DNA of 14,514 bases from DASYPP01 sp036006525 (lineage in GTDB: Bacteria; Gemmatimonadota; Gemmatimonadetes; Gemmatimonadales; GWC2-71-9): positions 1 to 14,514 of the forward strand of contig DASYPP010000094.1 in assembly GCA_036006525.1 (NCBI GenBank). The letters run 5' to 3'. The position numbers and the translations under genes were made by a program. The notes below the pieces were generated by a model. That model ran no database searches and was not told where the DNA came from. It saw nothing but the letters and a program-made list of their open reading frames with translations. This document shows positions 13,000 through 14,514 of this stretch, one piece after another. Position 1 is the first letter of the stretch. Each line of letters begins with the position of its first letter.

Positions 13000-13639
13000 G
13001 CCGATACACGTCCACACACCACGCCAGCGTGCCGGAACGACTTACCCGGTGAAACCCATTCGCCAGGAGGATGCGCTCCATGGCGCCGGGCGAGTGCACC
13101 ATCGTCCGAAATGGATTCCGCGTCACAGCCCGCCAGAGGTTTTCCCAGGCCACGACTAACCGCACGTACCAGCGGCCGCGGGGATACGAGTAGGCGAAAA
13201 GACGGTCGCTACGTTTGAGGGCCTGCTCCAGCAGCGGGCGGTACGCCGGGTAGCAGCAGACCACGCGATCCATCACCACGGTATCGGCAGCCGGCACCGC
13301 CGCGGCAGTGGCCAGGAAATCGCCCTCCAGTATCGTCATGCGGCTGGCTAATCCACGCACCTGGGCTTCGCAGCGGGCCACGGCGACAAATGCCGACGAG
13401 GCGTCCACGGTGAAGGCGGTCGAGAAGCCCGCCGCGAGAAGTTCAAAGGTCGCGGCACCAATGCCGGCGCCGATATCCAGTAGCGACTCGCCGGCGCCAG
13501 CGCGGACAATACCATCTCGAAGCAGGCGCGTCGTAGGATTCGGCCCCTTCGTCCGGTATTGCTTCATGTCGCTTTCGGCCCGGGCAGCGTCAAACTGAGT
13601 GGCAATGGCGCCGCATGCGCCGGTACAGCTGTGGCTCAT
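12986..13639 (-). CDS. Class I SAM-dependent methyltransferase (BchM/ChlM-like group)
   Basis: A 217-aa cytosolic protein. Motif I of the Rossmann-type methyltransferases is clear: LLDIGAGIGAATFELL (53-68), with the SAM-binding GxGxG-like loop. The acidic end of strand 2 is TVDAS (Asp79), an acid-containing loop is EGDFLA (105-110), and motif IV is VVMDRVVCCYPAY (121-133). The pre-domain 'QYRTKGPNPTTRLLRDGI' and the 'DRVVCCYPAY' block are typical of small methyltransferases annotated near magnesium-protoporphyrin O-methyltransferase (BchM/ChlM); most are not in pigment pathways and their substrate is unknown. The N-terminal CTGAC (5-9) supplies two Cys four apart. AAAGG lies six nt before the ATG. 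A 15-bp inverted repeat brackets the gene almost exactly. The gap to the dioxygenase gene upstream is 117 bp, so co-transcription is possible. Confidence 0.85.
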   Translation of the reverse strand: MSHSCTGACGAIATQFDAARAESDMKQYRTKGPNPTTRLLRDGIVRAGAGESLLDIGAGIGAATFELLAAGFSTAFTVDASSAFVAVARCEAQVRGLASRMTILEGDFLATAAAVPAADTVVMDRVVCCYPAYRPLLEQALKRSDRLFAYSYPRGRWYVRLVVAWENLWRAVTRNPFRTMVHSPGAMERILLANGFHRVSRSGTLAWCVDVYRRGTT

Positions 13640-13655
13640 CCCTGGCCTTTGGAGA

Positions 13656-13670
13656 GGGGCACCACCTGAC
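13656..13670. repeat. 15-bp inverted repeat, right copy flanking the methyltransferase gene
   Basis: GGGGCACCACCTGAC is the exact reverse complement of 12985-12999 and lies 16 bp upstream of the methyltransferase start codon, in the 117-bp gap that otherwise holds only a short palindrome (GGCGTCACGCC on the minus strand) just past the dioxygenase stop. Confidence 0.8.
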
Positions 13671-13756
13671 TCCTGAGTTCAGCAGCAACACAACGCAAGA
13701 CCGCCTGCGCGAGACGCCCGCTGCCTGCTGCCCCAGGCGTGACGCCGTGTCCTCGG

Positions 13757-14491
13757 CTAGAGCGAGAGCACATAGCGTGCATCCGGGCCGAGTCGTTCGC
13801 GCGTCTCTGATCGCATGCGGCCAGAGAAGTCCGTCGCGGCGCGCCCCGTTCGCGGGATGAACGCACCCTGAAGAGAGCGGCGCGATCCGTCCGACCTGTT
13901 GGCGGTGTGCCCATGCCAGGTCGACCCGTTGAATACTATGAGCGAACCGGCTGGGCCGGTCGCGAGAAGCTGACCATCGTAGTCGGCCCGGCGGTCCGGC
14001 ATGACCGCTTCCGGTGTGTGTGCCCAGTGATGCGAGCCCGGCACGAAACGCGTGGCGCCGTTATCGGGGCGGAATTCGTCAATCATCAGAATGAAGCCGA
14101 CCAGCGGCCAATCGGGCGACGCACGATCTACATCGACATGAAGCTCCTGCGCGGGAGTGCGCGGACGCAGGGTGCGCGCATGCAATGAGCTGAGCTTGAA
14201 ACCTCCACCAATGGTGCGGCAACACGCTTCGAGCAGAGGCGGAAAGACGTAGAGAGCATCGAATGCACTGCCCCGGTTGACAAAATCGTTGACCCGGGTT
14301 GTTGTGCTGCCAGCGTGCACATCGTCGTCGCTCGCCGACGCGAGCAGGGCGTCGTATGCACGGGCCAGGCGCCCTATTTCGGCGGACTCCACCGGGCCGG
14401 GTAGTACCACGAAGCCGCGCTCGTGCAGCTCGCCGGCCGCGACCGATGAAAGCTCAGTACCCGCTGCGAGTGCGTCGTACAAGTCGTCCAT
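13757..14491 (-). CDS. Phytanoyl-CoA dioxygenase (PhyH) family Fe(II)/2-oxoglutarate oxygenase
   Basis: A complete 244-aa protein. It has the double-stranded beta-helix landmarks of the PhyH family: N-terminal LHERGFVVLPGPV (22-34), the metal ligands HVD (His118, Asp120), NGATRFVPGSHHW (144-156), the distal metal His in WHGH (193 or 195) and Arg204/205 in RRSLQGAFIPR for 2-oxoglutarate. Family members hydroxylate or halogenate small molecules or lipids; the substrate here is unknown. All metal-binding residues are present, so it should be active. The ATG at 14491 has AGGA eight nt upstream, 23 bp from the right edge of the window. It precedes the methyltransferase gene by 117 bp on the same strand. 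A small-molecule oxygenase beside a methyltransferase could serve one modification pathway, but nothing else supports that. Confidence 0.87.
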   Translation of the reverse strand: MDDLYDALAAGTELSSVAAGELHERGFVVLPGPVESAEIGRLARAYDALLASASDDDVHAGSTTTRVNDFVNRGSAFDALYVFPPLLEACCRTIGGGFKLSSLHARTLRPRTPAQELHVDVDRASPDWPLVGFILMIDEFRPDNGATRFVPGSHHWAHTPEAVMPDRRADYDGQLLATGPAGSLIVFNGSTWHGHTANRSDGSRRSLQGAFIPRTGRAATDFSGRMRSETRERLGPDARYVLSL

Positions 14492-14514
14492 AGTTGGTAT
14501 CCTGGGGCCGGCTA

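Overview
The window is GC-rich bacterial DNA, mostly about 60-68% GC. Apart from the tail of one plus-strand gene at the left edge, every gene I can support lies on the minus strand, so transcription runs right to left. The mix of a secreted LVIVD-repeat protein, a DUF305 metal-binding protein, several NTF2-like lipoproteins, a DUF457 membrane protein and a GH38-type glycosidase suggests a soil or sediment bacterium of the Gemmatimonadota or Acidobacteriota kind. That assignment is an inference: no rRNA, tRNA or housekeeping marker is present.

Layout, left to right. Positions 2-175 (+) hold the C-terminus of a probable metallo-beta-lactamase-fold hydrolase, convergent with everything else. 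Positions 264-3902 (-) hold a tightly packed envelope or secreted set, transcribed as NTF2-like lipoprotein, DUF305 protein, LVIVD-repeat protein and DUF457 membrane protein, with gaps of about 30-80 bp. Positions 3944-4905 (-) hold small cytosolic proteins: an NTF2-like protein, a 47-codon PhzF remnant with its middle deleted, and a DUF3303 protein. Positions 5061-9112 (-) hold a 311-aa protein I do not recognise followed by a GH38-like alpha-mannosidase of 1024 aa, which carries an in-frame 21-bp tandem repeat. Positions 9176-14491 (-) are a loose series of single genes: PH-domain membrane protein, alpha/beta-hydrolase, two NTF2-like lipoproteins, an AT-rich YdhR-type mono-oxygenase gene, a class I methyltransferase and a phytanoyl-CoA dioxygenase-like enzyme.

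The most unusual structure is in the right-hand part. Two 45-bp, nearly identical direct repeats lie just upstream of the start codons of two unrelated genes. Their gene-proximal ends read GTTAGGC/GTCAGGC on the coding strand, which resembles the R' core of integron attC sites. A third, shorter relative precedes another gene. With the small, unrelated, same-strand genes, the 42% GC mono-oxygenase gene and the PhzF remnant, the region looks like a decayed gene-cassette array or another repeat-assisted gene-acquisition zone. No integrase and no complete two-armed attC were seen, so this remains a hypothesis. I found no CRISPR array, tRNA, rRNA, transposase or convincing Rho-independent terminator.
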